Positions 1 through 8,480 of a DNA stretch of 64,000 bases are shown here, in pieces. Numbering within the stretch: the first letter of the stretch is position 1; every line of letters begins with the position of its first letter. The notes beneath the pieces are model-generated. The model had not been told where the DNA came from. It did not search any database and saw only the letters and a program-made list of their open reading frames with translations. This DNA is from Chitinophaga vietnamensis (GTDB lineage: Bacteria; Bacteroidota; Bacteroidia; Chitinophagales; Chitinophagaceae), in assembly GCF_902167635.1 (NCBI RefSeq), contig NZ_CABHMS010000004.1, forward strand, positions 496,001-560,000, in the 5' to 3' direction. The translations under genes and the position numbers were made by a program.

Positions 1-1
1 C

Positions 2-295
2 AACTATCATTTGCCGGTAGCTTACCCCGATTGGGGCTTTGCGCACCTGCTGTATTTCAGCCGCATCAGGGCTAACCTGTTCTATGATTACAGTGTAGCG
101 CACGATTACAAGGCACAACAGAATAACCGCTATACTTCCACCGGCGGAGAACTGTTCTTCGATACTAAGATCGGCAACACGCTGCCTTTCACGTTCGGCC
201 TGCGTTTCAGCCACCTGCTAGATAGAGATCCGTCGGATAATGCCACGAACAGGATCGAGTTTATTGTACCCTTCCAGCAACTATTTAATTATTAA
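2..295 (+). CDS. C-terminal end of an outer-membrane protein (5' end outside window)
   Basis: The frame is open from base 2 and ends in TAA at 293-295, so only the last 97 codons are present. The translation alternates aromatic and polar residues, as in membrane beta-strands (for example YFSRIRANLFYDYS, then ELFFDTKIG and FTFGLRFSHL). It ends in ...FQQLFNY, an aromatic C-terminus typical of outer-membrane barrels. The domains that would identify the family lie upstream of the window. The stop is 16 nt before the acyltransferase start, so the two could be cotranscribed. The outer-membrane call is an inference from strand pattern only. Confidence 0.6.
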   Translation, partial: NYHLPVAYPDWGFAHLLYFSRIRANLFYDYSVAHDYKAQQNNRYTSTGGELFFDTKIGNTLPFTFGLRFSHLLDRDPSDNATNRIEFIVPFQQLFNY

Positions 296-311
296 GAAAG
301 ACCTTACGTAA

Positions 312-1457
312 ATGGAAACACCGACTGTCCAACGTTATTACCGCCCGGAATTAGATGTACTGCGCCTGTGTGCATTTCTTTTTGTGTTTTTTGTGCACCG
401 CCTGGATTTAGCGCCCGTTGATAGTAGTAAATATTTTTGGGGTTACCACATAAGTTTGGTGGGTAACTATGGCGTACCGCTATTTTTCTTTTTAAGTGCT
501 TTTCTGATTACAGAATTACTGATAAGAGAACAGGACCAATTTGGTAAGATCAGCGTTAAATCTTTTTATATCAGAAGAATACTGCGTATCTGGCCATTAT
601 ACCTTACTTTCTTTTATCTGATAGTTTTGCTGACATCCGTCACGCCTCATTTTGGAGGGAAGATACCGCCAAAAGCGCAGCTGGCCTTTACTTTATTTTC
701 CGGTAACTGGTACATAACATTTAACCAATGGCAGTCTTATTGCATCAACCCATTATGGAGCGTATCGGTAGAAGAACAACTCTACATCTTACTACCATTG
801 ATCATCTATTTTACAGGAAAAAGAGGGTTGAAGATAGCTTCATTTCTTGCAATGGTGGTTTCCTATATAACCATCATCTATTACGCCCAAAGACCCACGG
901 AAGGATTTAGCGGCCAATGGACCAACAGCTTTGTGCAATTCCAGTTTTTTGCAGCCGGGATTTTGACAGCTGTTTATTTAAAAGGAAGACAGCCCGCATG
1001 GAATTTTGCAACCCGCATTTTATTGTTTGTCTTGGGCTATGCTTGCTGGCTAACGGCATCTATGGTTTGCGAGGTCAATGCAGATTCTCCGCATCTCGCC
1101 ACGGTGGCGCAATCCATGAGCGGTTGGTTTTTGATACTGCTGGGTGTGATGTCTTTCTTCTTTTCTTTCTTTGGATCATCTCCCAAGCGCATGCCATCCG
1201 GATTAGCCTATCTTGGGCGCATATCGTACGGGATGTACGTGGTCCATATAACGATCTACTGGATCGTATACAATATTTTCAAGACCGAATTATCGACATT
1301 CAGCCATCAAATAGGTTTGCAGGAATGGAAAAATGAAATAGGTCAATTGATAGCATTTCTTCTAACCGCATCCATAGCATTCTTATCCTACAATTATTTT
1401 GAAAAGCCATTTTTACGCTTGAAGAAACGCTTTACGTTTGTCCCGTCCAGGGATTGA
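312..1457 (+). CDS. Acyltransferase 3 (OafA/YrhL-like) membrane protein
   Basis: A 381-residue integral membrane protein with about ten hydrophobic segments. The N-terminus carries the R-X10-H signature of acyltransferase-3 enzymes (Arg18 and His29, in the segment ending FFVHR), and a central SVEEQLYILLPL segment also fits the family. Members move acetyl or other acyl groups onto cell-surface sugars, O-antigen or exopolysaccharide from the cytoplasmic membrane. The acceptor cannot be told from sequence, and no glycosyltransferase cluster is next to it. The gene follows the partial outer-membrane protein by 16 nt and ends 10 nt from the converging gene, with no terminator hairpin between them. 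Family assignment is firm; substrate unknown. Confidence 0.88.
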   Translation: METPTVQRYYRPELDVLRLCAFLFVFFVHRLDLAPVDSSKYFWGYHISLVGNYGVPLFFFLSAFLITELLIREQDQFGKISVKSFYIRRILRIWPLYLTFFYLIVLLTSVTPHFGGKIPPKAQLAFTLFSGNWYITFNQWQSYCINPLWSVSVEEQLYILLPLIIYFTGKRGLKIASFLAMVVSYITIIYYAQRPTEGFSGQWTNSFVQFQFFAAGILTAVYLKGRQPAWNFATRILLFVLGYACWLTASMVCEVNADSPHLATVAQSMSGWFLILLGVMSFFFSFFGSSPKRMPSGLAYLGRISYGMYVVHITIYWIVYNIFKTELSTFSHQIGLQEWKNEIGQLIAFLLTASIAFLSYNYFEKPFLRLKKRFTFVPSRD

Positions 1458-1467
1458 TTGAGCGCTT

Positions 1468-1953
1468 TTACCGTACGGTGATCTTCAATGATGGCGCCTT
1501 GTATAATTTATCCTCCGTGTATTTGATGATGATCTCATCGAAGTAAAGTACATCTCCTTGTGCGAGGCTTTCTTTCAGTCTGCTGCTCCATAACACAGGC
1601 AGGGCGGCCGATTTGAAGTTGTCGCCGGTGAAGTCTTTGTAAACAGCAGGCTGGCCGGTAGTATCGTTCAGGTAAGGTTCATGGTGTTCATAAGTAAACG
1701 CAAACGATACAATAGGGTAGCGGTTGTTCTTCTCATCCCGCACGGTGATAGCGGAATCCAGCAATTTCACAATTTCATTTTTGGGTAAGGTATCACTGAG
1801 AAAGATGCCCCAGGTGCTCACGAGCCTCTTTGGTTTCTTGTTGCTGACAGCCGCAGGTTTGGCGGGCACAGGTTTCTTTTTCGCAGTTTGTGCGAGGGCA
1901 GGAGTGAAAGCAGTTCCAAGGATAATAATAAAAGAGAACAGGTGTTTTTGCAT
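1468..1953 (-). CDS. Secreted protein with a GldM C-terminal-like domain
   Basis: 161 residues starting with a clear signal peptide (MQKHLFSFIIILG...ALAQ), then a short Lys/Pro/Ala-rich linker and one compact domain from about residue 42. The domain pattern (VSFAFTYEHHEPY..., a central TGDNF, then GDVLYFDEIIIK near the end) resembles the last Ig-like domain of the gliding/type IX secretion protein GldM. The rest of GldM (transmembrane helix and first domains) is missing, so this is not gldM itself. It lies downstream of valS on the same strand but is separated from it by a strong hairpin. Function unknown; the resemblance is by eye and needs a profile search. Confidence 0.6.
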   Translation of the reverse strand: MQKHLFSFIIILGTAFTPALAQTAKKKPVPAKPAAVSNKKPKRLVSTWGIFLSDTLPKNEIVKLLDSAITVRDEKNNRYPIVSFAFTYEHHEPYLNDTTGQPAVYKDFTGDNFKSAALPVLWSSRLKESLAQGDVLYFDEIIIKYTEDKLYKAPSLKITVR

Positions 1954-1967
1954 GACAGTGAGGGGAT

Positions 1968-2006
1968 AAAAGAAATCGCCCGGTCTTATTAACGGCCGGG
2001 CGATTG
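1968..2006 (-). terminator. Rho-independent terminator of valS
   Basis: A 10-bp perfect stem (1974-1983 with 1996-2005) around a 12-nt loop, GC-rich at its core. On the minus strand it is followed by TTTCTTTT. It lies 8 nt beyond the valS stop and isolates valS from the downstream GldM-C-like gene. Confidence 0.8.
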
Positions 2007-2012
2007 TAAAAA

Positions 2013-4667
2013 TTATAAGGATTTTAAACTTTCCTCTATCACTCTGATCTTCGCTTCGGCGTCTTCTTTCTTTCTGCGCTCTGCCTCTACTACTTCAGGT
2101 TTCGCGTTCTGTACAAAGCGCTCGTTGGAGAGTTTCTTTTCTACAGAGATCAGGAACCCTTTTTGATATTCCAGGTCCTTGAGCAGACTGTCCTTCTGCG
2201 CGGCGGTATCCAGTTCTGTTTCAGTACCAAGATAGAATTTATCTTTCTGTACCACCAGTGTGATGCAGCCAGGAACCGCTTCCTGTACATAGTTCACGGC
2301 TTTGGCGTTCACCTGTTTGGCGAGGATGCTTTCAATCTGTTTGAAGGCATTCTCATGTTTGGTTTCTATATGCAGTACGATTGGATCTTTCGGTTTGATC
2401 TGATTCTTCTGACGTGCGTCGCGGATGCTGGTGATCACTTCCTTGGCCAGCGCGCCTTCTGTGAGGGTAGCGTGCGAAGGGGCTTCCGGTGTGCTGAACT
2501 GTTTCATCATCAGTGAACCGTCCTGGTATTTCACCAGCTGGTAAATTTCTTCCGTGATGAAAGGCATATACGGATGCAGCAATTGCATCAGCTGTTCAAA
2601 GAAATGTACCGTTTTCTTGTACACAGATACCGGGATCGGTTGTTCAAATCCAGGTTTTACCCACTCGAGGTACCAGCTGCAGAAATCGTCCCAGATGAGG
2701 CTGTAGATGGCTTTGAGGCCTTCGCTGAGGCGGAAGTCCCTGTGCAGGTCAGCCACTTCCTGTTGTACCTGGCGCAGCCTGTTGTCGAACCATTTAATGG
2801 CAAAGTGTGTATCGGCTACATTGTGCTGGCTATCGTCTTCCTGGCGCGGCTCCCACATCTTCACGAGTTTGAGCGCATTCCAGATCTTATTGCAAAAGTT
2901 ACGGCCTTGCTCACAGCTGGCATCATCATAAAGGAGATCATTACCGGCGGGAGAAGAGATCATGATACCAAAACGTACGGCATCAGCGCCATAGCTGTGG
3001 ATGAGTTCCAGCAGATCGGGTGAGTTGCCGAGTGATTTACTCATCTTGCGGCCTTGCTTGTCGCGCACCATACCGGTAAAGTATACATCGCTGAAAGGCT
3101 TCACCTGCTTGTATTCCAGGCCGGCCATGATCATACGCGCTACCCAAAAGAAAATGATATCCTGTCCGGTTACGAGCACCGAAGTAGGGTAGTAGTAATT
3201 GATATCTGCATTATCCGGTTGGGAGATACCGTTGAAAACCTCCATGGGCCAGAGCCAGGAAGAGAACCAGGTATCAAGGCAATCCTCATCCTGCCGCAGT
3301 TCCGCAGCAGTGATCGTGATCTGCCTCTTCGCAAACTGTTGTACAGCTGCTTCCGCGGTGGCAGCTACTTCGAAAGTGCCGTCCGGCGCATACCAGGCAG
3401 GGATTTGCTGTCCCCACCAGAGCTGACGGGAGATACACCAGTCTTTCACATTTTCCATCCAGTATTTGTAGGTCGCGAGGAAGCGGTCGCCGGGATGGAT
3501 GTTCACATCACCGTTCACAACAGCGTCCAGTGCGGGTTTGGCCAGTTCGGCCATTTTCACGAACCACTGGGTGGAGATGCGGGGTTCCACTACGGTGTCG
3601 GGGTTACGTTGACTGTAACCCAGGCGGGTAGTGTATTCCTGTTCTTTGATAAGCAGGCCTTGTTCCTGGAGCGCGGCCACTACTTTTTTGCGGGCTACGA
3701 AGCGATCCTCGCCAACGAATACTACTGCAGCAGCGCTGAGGGTACCGTCGTCGTTGAGCGTGTCCACTACTTCCAGGTTGTGTTTGAGGCCGAGGTTATA
3801 GTCGTTGATATCGTGTGCTGGCGTCACTTTCAGGGCGCCGGTACCAAATTCTTTATCTACATAAGTATCGAAGATGATGGGTACACGACGGTTCACCAAT
3901 GGCACAGTGGCGTAGTGTCCTTTCAGGTGTGTATAGCGTTCATCATCGGGGTTCACGCAGATGGCGGTATCGCCCATGATGGTTTCCGGACGCTGTGTAG
4001 CGATGGTGATATATTCACCGGTGGCTTTACCTTCTCCGTCAGTGATAGCATATTTCACATGATAGAGTTTACCCTGAAGGTCTTTGTATTCCACTTCTTC
4101 ATCACTGAGCGCTGTTTTGGCTTTCGGGTCCCAGTTGATCATGCGTGCGCCGCGATAGATCAGTCCTTTATTATAGAGGTCTACGAACACCTTGATAACG
4201 GCGGCGTAGTAGTGGTCGTCCATAGTAAAGGTAACTCGGTCCCAATCGCAGGAGCAGCCGAGCTTTTTGATCTGGTGGTAGATGATACCGCCATATTTAT
4301 CTTTCCATTCAAACGCATATTTGAGGAACTCTTCGCGGGTGAGCTGAGATTTTTCGATGCCTTTTTCACGTTTGAGCATGTCTACCACTTTCGCTTCCGT
4401 AGCGATGGAAGCGTGGTCAGAACCCGGTACCCAGCAGGCGTTGAACCCGCTCATACGGGCGCGGCGCACGAGGATATCCTGTACGGTTTCATTGAGAGTA
4501 TGGCCCAGATGCAATACCCCGGTAACGTTCGGCGGGGGGATGACGACAGTAAAGGGTTGGCGTTGATCCGGGGTAGACCGGAAATAGCCTTTTTCCATCC
4601 AGTGTTGATACCATTTTTCTTCAACCGTTGCAGGCAGGTAGTTTTTAGAAAGTTCCATGCTGTTCAT
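2013..4667 (-). CDS. valS: Valyl-tRNA synthetase
   Basis: A full-length class I synthetase (884 residues from this start) charging tRNA-Val. It has the HIGH-type motif HLGH at about residues 53-56 (in PPPNVTGVLHLGH), the GRKMSKSLGN signature around residue 530, a CP1 editing region between them, and a C-terminal coiled coil (SVEKKLSNERFVQNAKPEVV) as in bacterial ValS. An upstream TTG at 4682 is in frame but lies inside a perfect minus-strand TAnnTTTG promoter element (4687-4680), so it cannot be the start. ATG 4667 (MNSMELSK) or ATG 4658 (MELSK) fit. The gene is monocistronic. Confidence 0.97.
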   Translation of the reverse strand: MNSMELSKNYLPATVEEKWYQHWMEKGYFRSTPDQRQPFTVVIPPPNVTGVLHLGHTLNETVQDILVRRARMSGFNACWVPGSDHASIATEAKVVDMLKREKGIEKSQLTREEFLKYAFEWKDKYGGIIYHQIKKLGCSCDWDRVTFTMDDHYYAAVIKVFVDLYNKGLIYRGARMINWDPKAKTALSDEEVEYKDLQGKLYHVKYAITDGEGKATGEYITIATQRPETIMGDTAICVNPDDERYTHLKGHYATVPLVNRRVPIIFDTYVDKEFGTGALKVTPAHDINDYNLGLKHNLEVVDTLNDDGTLSAAAVVFVGEDRFVARKKVVAALQEQGLLIKEQEYTTRLGYSQRNPDTVVEPRISTQWFVKMAELAKPALDAVVNGDVNIHPGDRFLATYKYWMENVKDWCISRQLWWGQQIPAWYAPDGTFEVAATAEAAVQQFAKRQITITAAELRQDEDCLDTWFSSWLWPMEVFNGISQPDNADINYYYPTSVLVTGQDIIFFWVARMIMAGLEYKQVKPFSDVYFTGMVRDKQGRKMSKSLGNSPDLLELIHSYGADAVRFGIMISSPAGNDLLYDDASCEQGRNFCNKIWNALKLVKMWEPRQEDDSQHNVADTHFAIKWFDNRLRQVQQEVADLHRDFRLSEGLKAIYSLIWDDFCSWYLEWVKPGFEQPIPVSVYKKTVHFFEQLMQLLHPYMPFITEEIYQLVKYQDGSLMMKQFSTPEAPSHATLTEGALAKEVITSIRDARQKNQIKPKDPIVLHIETKHENAFKQIESILAKQVNAKAVNYVQEAVPGCITLVVQKDKFYLGTETELDTAAQKDSLLKDLEYQKGFLISVEKKLSNERFVQNAKPEVVEAERRKKEDAEAKIRVIEESLKSL

Positions 4668-4679
4668 AATATAAGTCTG

Positions 4680-4687
4680 CAAAAATA
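4680..4687 (-). promoter_or_regulatory. TAnnTTTG promoter core of valS (very short leader)
   Basis: Reads TATTTTTG on the minus strand, a full match to the Bacteroidota -7 element. Transcription should start about 4-5 nt downstream, leaving only about 8 nt before ATG 4667. No clear TTG -33 element is seen at 17-23 nt upstream. It also excludes the TTG start at 4682. Confidence 0.5.
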
Positions 4688-4864
4688 AAGGAGATTAAGG
4701 AGAGATGGAAATTAAAGAAAGTGCCGGAAATAAGAATCTCTTTATCAAAACACTAATCTGTATATAATGTTGATTATCATACATTTATAATGATAGATTT
4801 TGCTAAAAAATTTGGCAAAGCCGGGAAAATGCATCAAATTCGTGGTACATCAAAACCATAAACT

Positions 4865-5071
4865 ATGATGACACAAAAAGAATTCGACATGATTATGGAC
4901 GCGCTCATGGAGCAGCGCCGCGAACTGATTGCTTCAAAAGAAAAGAGGGATGCATTTCTTGCCCCAGTGCGGCACTTGATGGTTCCCATGACACCGGAAA
5001 GGCTGGCGGAAAGAGCTAAAAGACATCCAAACTGGCCGGAGATTTCCTTTGAACCGATCAAGCGTAATTGA
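4865..5071 (+). CDS. Small hypothetical protein (68 aa)
   Basis: A highly charged, soluble 68-residue protein with no signal peptide or membrane segment. The N-terminal half looks helical (QKEFDMIMDALMEQRRELIASKEKRD), followed by a proline-containing tail (RHPNWPEISFEPIKRN). It starts with two ATG codons in a row (4865 and 4868). It stands alone in the gap between valS and the threonine aldolase gene, with AT-rich DNA upstream. Its composition is protein-like and no better frame overlaps, so it is probably a real gene. No family recognised. Confidence 0.55.
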   Translation: MMTQKEFDMIMDALMEQRRELIASKEKRDAFLAPVRHLMVPMTPERLAERAKRHPNWPEISFEPIKRN

Positions 5072-5195
5072 ACCTTATCTTTTAACTGAAAAACTGTATT
5101 TGCGTATGTACCTGATAAATCTTACCCTCTCCTTTACTTCCCGTCTTTCGTACTCCCGCTACCGTTAGGAATCAATCGATAATTAGTGGCATCAT

Positions 5196-5226
5196 AAAAA
5201 AGGCCGGTAATTATTACCGGCCTTCT
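5196..5226 (-). terminator. Terminator of the threonine aldolase gene
   Basis: An 11-bp perfect stem (5200-5210 with 5214-5224) with a 3-nt loop. On the minus strand it is followed by a run of T. It sits 9 nt past the aldolase stop. Confidence 0.85.
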
Positions 5227-5232
5227 ATTTTA

Positions 5233-6249
5233 TTATGGCATTTCCATAATGATCTTACAAGTGCGCTCCACCATCTCCGGTGTGATATCCAGGTGCAGTA
5301 CCATTCTTACCTGTGTGGCAGAAATGGGCATTACGAGGATGCCTTCCCGTTTCATGTAATCTGCAAAGAGTTGTGGTGTCCATTGTCCTTTGAGTTCAAA
5401 GATGAGGATATTGGTTTCTACCGGCAGCATATGGCCGGTAAAGCTTTTCTCCAACAAGGTTTGCGCAATCAGTTTAGCGTGCTGGTGATCTTCTTCCAGC
5501 CGGGCGATATTGTTCTCCATGGCATAGATGCCGGTGGTCGCCATGTAACCGGCTTGCCGCATGCCGCCACCCAGTTTTTTACGGATACGTCTGGCGGATT
5601 TAATGAAGTCATGACTGCCCAGCAATACAGAGCCCATGGGGCATCCCATGCCTTTATTCAGGCAAACCGAGATGCTGTCGAATGCAGCGCCATAGGCTTT
5701 CGCATCCTGTCCGGTGGCTACCAGCGCGTTGAAGAGACGGGCGCCGTCGAGGTGCAGGGCAAGGTTATGCTGGCTGCATACCTGTTTAATTTTAAGGATC
5801 TCTTCCCACTCGTAGCAGCATCCGCCGCCACGGTTGGAAGTGTTCTCCAGGCAAACGAGGCTGGTCCGGGCTTTATGTACGTCATCGGGATTGATGGCTG
5901 CCTGTACCTGCTCTGCTGTGATCATGCCGCGGTCGCCGGTGATGGCATGTACCTGTGCGGAAGAGTTAAAAGCGATGCCGCCTCCTTCATAAATATAAAC
6001 ATGTGCAAGATTACTGCAAACCACTTCATCGCCTGGTATCGTATGTACTTTGATGGCGATCTGGTTACTCATCGTGCCGGAAGGACAGTAAAGGGCTGCC
6101 TCTTTGCCAAAATAGGCTGCCATCATGGCTTCCAGTTTGTTTACGCTTGGGTCCTCTCCAAATACGTCGTCGCCGGTTTCTGCCTGTAGCATCGCCTGTA
6201 ACATGCCAGGGCCCGGCCGGGTAAAGGTGTCGCTTCTGAAGTCAATCAT
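5233..6249 (-). CDS. ltaE: Low-specificity L-threonine aldolase
   Basis: 338 residues, the usual length of this PLP enzyme, which splits L-threonine and allo-threonine into glycine and acetaldehyde. Visible signatures are the N-terminal DFRSDTFTRP, the LAHVYIYEGGG segment with the PLP-stacking His83, LHLDGARLFNA with Asp168, and the Schiff-base lysine Lys199 in LNKGMGCPMGS. The start ATG at 6249 gives the standard N-terminus MIDFRSDT. It is single-gene: a strong terminator follows it and it is divergent from the primary sigma factor across a 326-nt gap. Confidence 0.93.
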   Translation of the reverse strand: MIDFRSDTFTRPGPGMLQAMLQAETGDDVFGEDPSVNKLEAMMAAYFGKEAALYCPSGTMSNQIAIKVHTIPGDEVVCSNLAHVYIYEGGGIAFNSSAQVHAITGDRGMITAEQVQAAINPDDVHKARTSLVCLENTSNRGGGCCYEWEEILKIKQVCSQHNLALHLDGARLFNALVATGQDAKAYGAAFDSISVCLNKGMGCPMGSVLLGSHDFIKSARRIRKKLGGGMRQAGYMATTGIYAMENNIARLEEDHQHAKLIAQTLLEKSFTGHMLPVETNILIFELKGQWTPQLFADYMKREGILVMPISATQVRMVLHLDITPEMVERTCKIIMEMP

Positions 6250-6575
6250 CGTGTTGAAAAATTTGCAATGTCCCTTGTGATAAATTAGTTAAGTTATTAA
6301 TTTAATAATGATTACTTATCAATTGTTAAAATTTGGCTAAAGCTAAGAAAATCGAGAACTAAAGCACTATGAAAATTCGTTATTAAAACGTATTTTGTTA
6401 TAAGGCAGGCAAAATAAGAAGTATTTGGTAGAGTGATTCGTTAGCACGATCTTTGCAGGCTAATTCAAACAAAACGATAAGGAGTGGGAAACTTTGTAAG
6501 TTAAATAATTTTAGTTTTTCAAACAAAATATTTCTTCCTCTGTTATCTTATTTATAAACCAATACAATTTTTCAT
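6250..6575. other. Divergent intergenic region upstream of ltaE and rpoD
   Basis: 326 nt, clearly AT-rich, with no open frame. It holds one good plus-strand promoter (6424-6455), leaving an unusually long leader of about 115 nt before the sigma factor ATG. I see no compact riboswitch-like fold in that leader, and no terminator. Confidence 0.5.
6424..6455 (+). promoter_or_regulatory. Promoter of the primary sigma factor gene
   Basis: TTTGG at 6424-6428 and GATCTTTG at 6448-6455 (one mismatch to TAnnTTTG) are 20 nt apart counted from TTG, within the normal -33/-7 spacing in Bacteroidota. The predicted start is near 6460, giving an approximately 115-nt leader. Confidence 0.5.
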
Positions 6576-7433
6576 ATGAGGCAACTTAAAATTGCCACCC
6601 AGATCACCAACCGTGATTCGCAGGCGGTAGAAAAGTACCTGCAGGAAATCTCGAAGATCCCTTTGTTAACACCTGAGGAAGAGACCGTTTTGGCGCAGCG
6701 TATAAAAATGGGCGATCAAAAGGCTCTTGAAAGATTGACTACAGGAAACCTTCGTTTCGTTGTTTCTGTGGCAAAACAATATCAGCACCAGGGGCTTAGC
6801 CTCAGCGACCTTATCAATGAAGGTAATTTAGGTCTGATCAAAGCTGCACAACGTTTCGATGAAACCAAAGGTTTCAAATTCATCTCTTATGCTGTATGGT
6901 GGATTCGCCAATCCATTTTACAGGCGTTAGCCGAACAAGGTCGCCTTGTACGTCTGCCGCAGAACAAAATTGGCACTTATAACAAAGCGAACAAAGCTTA
7001 CATGGCATTTGAACAGGAAAACGAACGCGAACCTTCTACCGAAGAACTCGCAGAAATCCTGGAAATGTCTGAATCGGAAATCAACAACATTTTTCAAAGT
7101 AATACCCGACATATGTCACTGGACGCACCAGTACATGAAGCAGAAGATGTAGCGATGGGTGACTTGCTCGAAGGTGGTGATATTACCGATGATGATGTAA
7201 TGCGCGACTCACTGCGTGAAGAGATCCGCCGGGTGCTGAAATCACTCAGCCCGCGTGAAGCAGAGATAGTGAACGCTTATTTCGGTCTGGATGGTGAAAA
7301 TGGAGCAACAATCGAACAAATCGGCCAGAAATATGATCTGACCAAAGAAAGAATCAGGCAAATCAAGGAACGCGCTATCAAAAGGCTGCAAAAAGCCCGC
7401 TATAGTGGCGCCCTGAAATCCTACCTCGGATAA
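6576..7433 (+). CDS. rpoD: RNA polymerase primary sigma factor (SigA/RpoD family, short type)
   Basis: 285 residues, the short form of housekeeping sigma factor characteristic of Bacteroidota; region 1.1 is absent. Region 1.2 (SQAVEKYLQEISKIPLLTPEEE), region 2 (LSLSDLINEGNLGLIKAAQRFDETKGFKF then SYAVWWIRQSILQAL), region 3 (EREPSTEELAEILEMSESEI) and region 4 with the helix-turn-helix (IEQIGQKYDLTKERIRQIKERAIKRL) are all complete. It directs RNA polymerase to the TTG/TAnnTTTG promoters found in this window. It is monocistronic, with a long AT-rich leader and a strong terminator downstream. Confidence 0.96.
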   Translation: MRQLKIATQITNRDSQAVEKYLQEISKIPLLTPEEETVLAQRIKMGDQKALERLTTGNLRFVVSVAKQYQHQGLSLSDLINEGNLGLIKAAQRFDETKGFKFISYAVWWIRQSILQALAEQGRLVRLPQNKIGTYNKANKAYMAFEQENEREPSTEELAEILEMSESEINNIFQSNTRHMSLDAPVHEAEDVAMGDLLEGGDITDDDVMRDSLREEIRRVLKSLSPREAEIVNAYFGLDGENGATIEQIGQKYDLTKERIRQIKERAIKRLQKARYSGALKSYLG

Positions 7434-7510
7434 TCTGTGTTTGAAGTTTTTTGATTTTCAGGACCTCTACCTTCTAAATCAGGAAATCTATATATCCTCT
7501 TTATTCTATA

Positions 7511-7550
7511 AGAACACCGGCCTTGTAAATACATGGCCGGTGTTCTTATT
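7511..7550 (+). terminator. Terminator of the primary sigma factor gene
   Basis: A 12-bp perfect stem (7511-7522 with 7535-7546) with a 12-nt loop, followed by TTATTATTAT. It lies about 80 nt after the rpoD stop. Confidence 0.75.
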
Positions 7551-7565
7551 ATTATCTACACCCTT

Positions 7566-7573
7566 TATTTTTG
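7566..7573 (+). promoter_or_regulatory. TAnnTTTG element directly before the DUF4249 start
   Basis: TATTTTTG matches the -7 consensus fully and ends 6 nt before ATG 7580. The transcript would therefore have a leader of only about two nucleotides. No TTG -33 element is evident at the right distance. Confidence 0.4.
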
Positions 7574-7579
7574 CATGCC

Positions 7580-8461
7580 ATGAGAGTCGCTATTTTGTTA
7601 TGCTTAGTTGCAATAGCCTTTGCCTCCTGCGAAAAGGATGTCAGCGTAAACCTGCAACAACAAAACCCACAACTGGTAGTGGAAGGAAAAATCGAGAACG
7701 GAAAATATCCAATGGTGATACTCACCCATAGCCTGAGCTATTTTTCAAAAATCGATGCGGATAAACTCCTCGGCTCTTTCGTTCATAACGCCATAGTAAC
7801 CGTATCCGACGGCAGCCAAACCATCACCCTGAAGGAACAAACCATCGATACCACCTTCGGCGCAAAAGTATACATATACGGCGTAGATGAATCCCAACCC
7901 GGCAACGCCTTTAAAGGAAAGATCGGTACCAGCTATACTTTAAAGATCACTGCTGACAAGAAGTCATACTCTGCTGTCACGAAGATACCCACTTATGGCA
8001 TGAAGCTAGACTCAGTTTGGTGGCATCGCGCATCCGTCAATAAAGACACCATGAAGGCGCACCTCTACGTGCGAATCACCGATGCGCCTGAATTTGGCAA
8101 CTATGCCCGCTACTTTACCAAACGTAATCACGAAGCTTTTCTGCCCGGATTGAACTCCACCATGGATGATCAGATCGTGAACGGCACCACATTTGAATTA
8201 CCCCTCGACGCTGGCGTAGATAAAAACCAGTCAGTAAACCTGGAGACTTTCAGCTTCTTCAACAGAGGCGATACGGTTATCGTAAAATTTTGTAATATCG
8301 ATAAAGGTACCTGGGACTTCTGGCGTACGGTGGATTTTGCCTATAACAGCAATGGCAATCCGTTCTCTTCGCCCACGACCATCATCGGGAACATTCCCGG
8401 CGCATTGGGCTACTGGGGCGGATATGCAGCCACCTTTGATACCGTCTATATCAAGAAATAA
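7580..8461 (+). CDS. DUF4249 family lipoprotein (orphan)
   Basis: 293 residues from ATG 7580, with a lipoprotein signal MRVAILLCLVAIAFASC and the acylated Cys at residue 17. The body follows the DUF4249 pattern: EKDVSVNL after the Cys, LVVEGKIENG, FVHNAIVTVSDG, SYTLKITADKK, and late-domain blocks ending GNIPGALGYWGGYAATFDTVYI. DUF4249 proteins are usually encoded beside a TonB-dependent receptor and are thought to be its surface lipoprotein partner, as at 42512-45758 here. This copy has no receptor neighbour and is followed by trxB after 19 nt. A TTG at 7571 is in frame, but ATG 7580 gives the proper signal peptide. Confidence 0.85.
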   Translation: MRVAILLCLVAIAFASCEKDVSVNLQQQNPQLVVEGKIENGKYPMVILTHSLSYFSKIDADKLLGSFVHNAIVTVSDGSQTITLKEQTIDTTFGAKVYIYGVDESQPGNAFKGKIGTSYTLKITADKKSYSAVTKIPTYGMKLDSVWWHRASVNKDTMKAHLYVRITDAPEFGNYARYFTKRNHEAFLPGLNSTMDDQIVNGTTFELPLDAGVDKNQSVNLETFSFFNRGDTVIVKFCNIDKGTWDFWRTVDFAYNSNGNPFSSPTTIIGNIPGALGYWGGYAATFDTVYIKK

Positions 8462-8480
8462 TTATACCGTAAAAACAAGT

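Noticed and set aside
4668-4682. TTG start giving a longer ValS (MQTYI...)
   Set aside because: The TTG lies within the -7 promoter element itself, so it cannot be translated from that transcript.
3054-4688. 544-aa plus-strand open frame opposite valS
   Set aside because: It is the antisense shadow of valS. It has no RBS or promoter, an odd composition, and valS is unmistakable.
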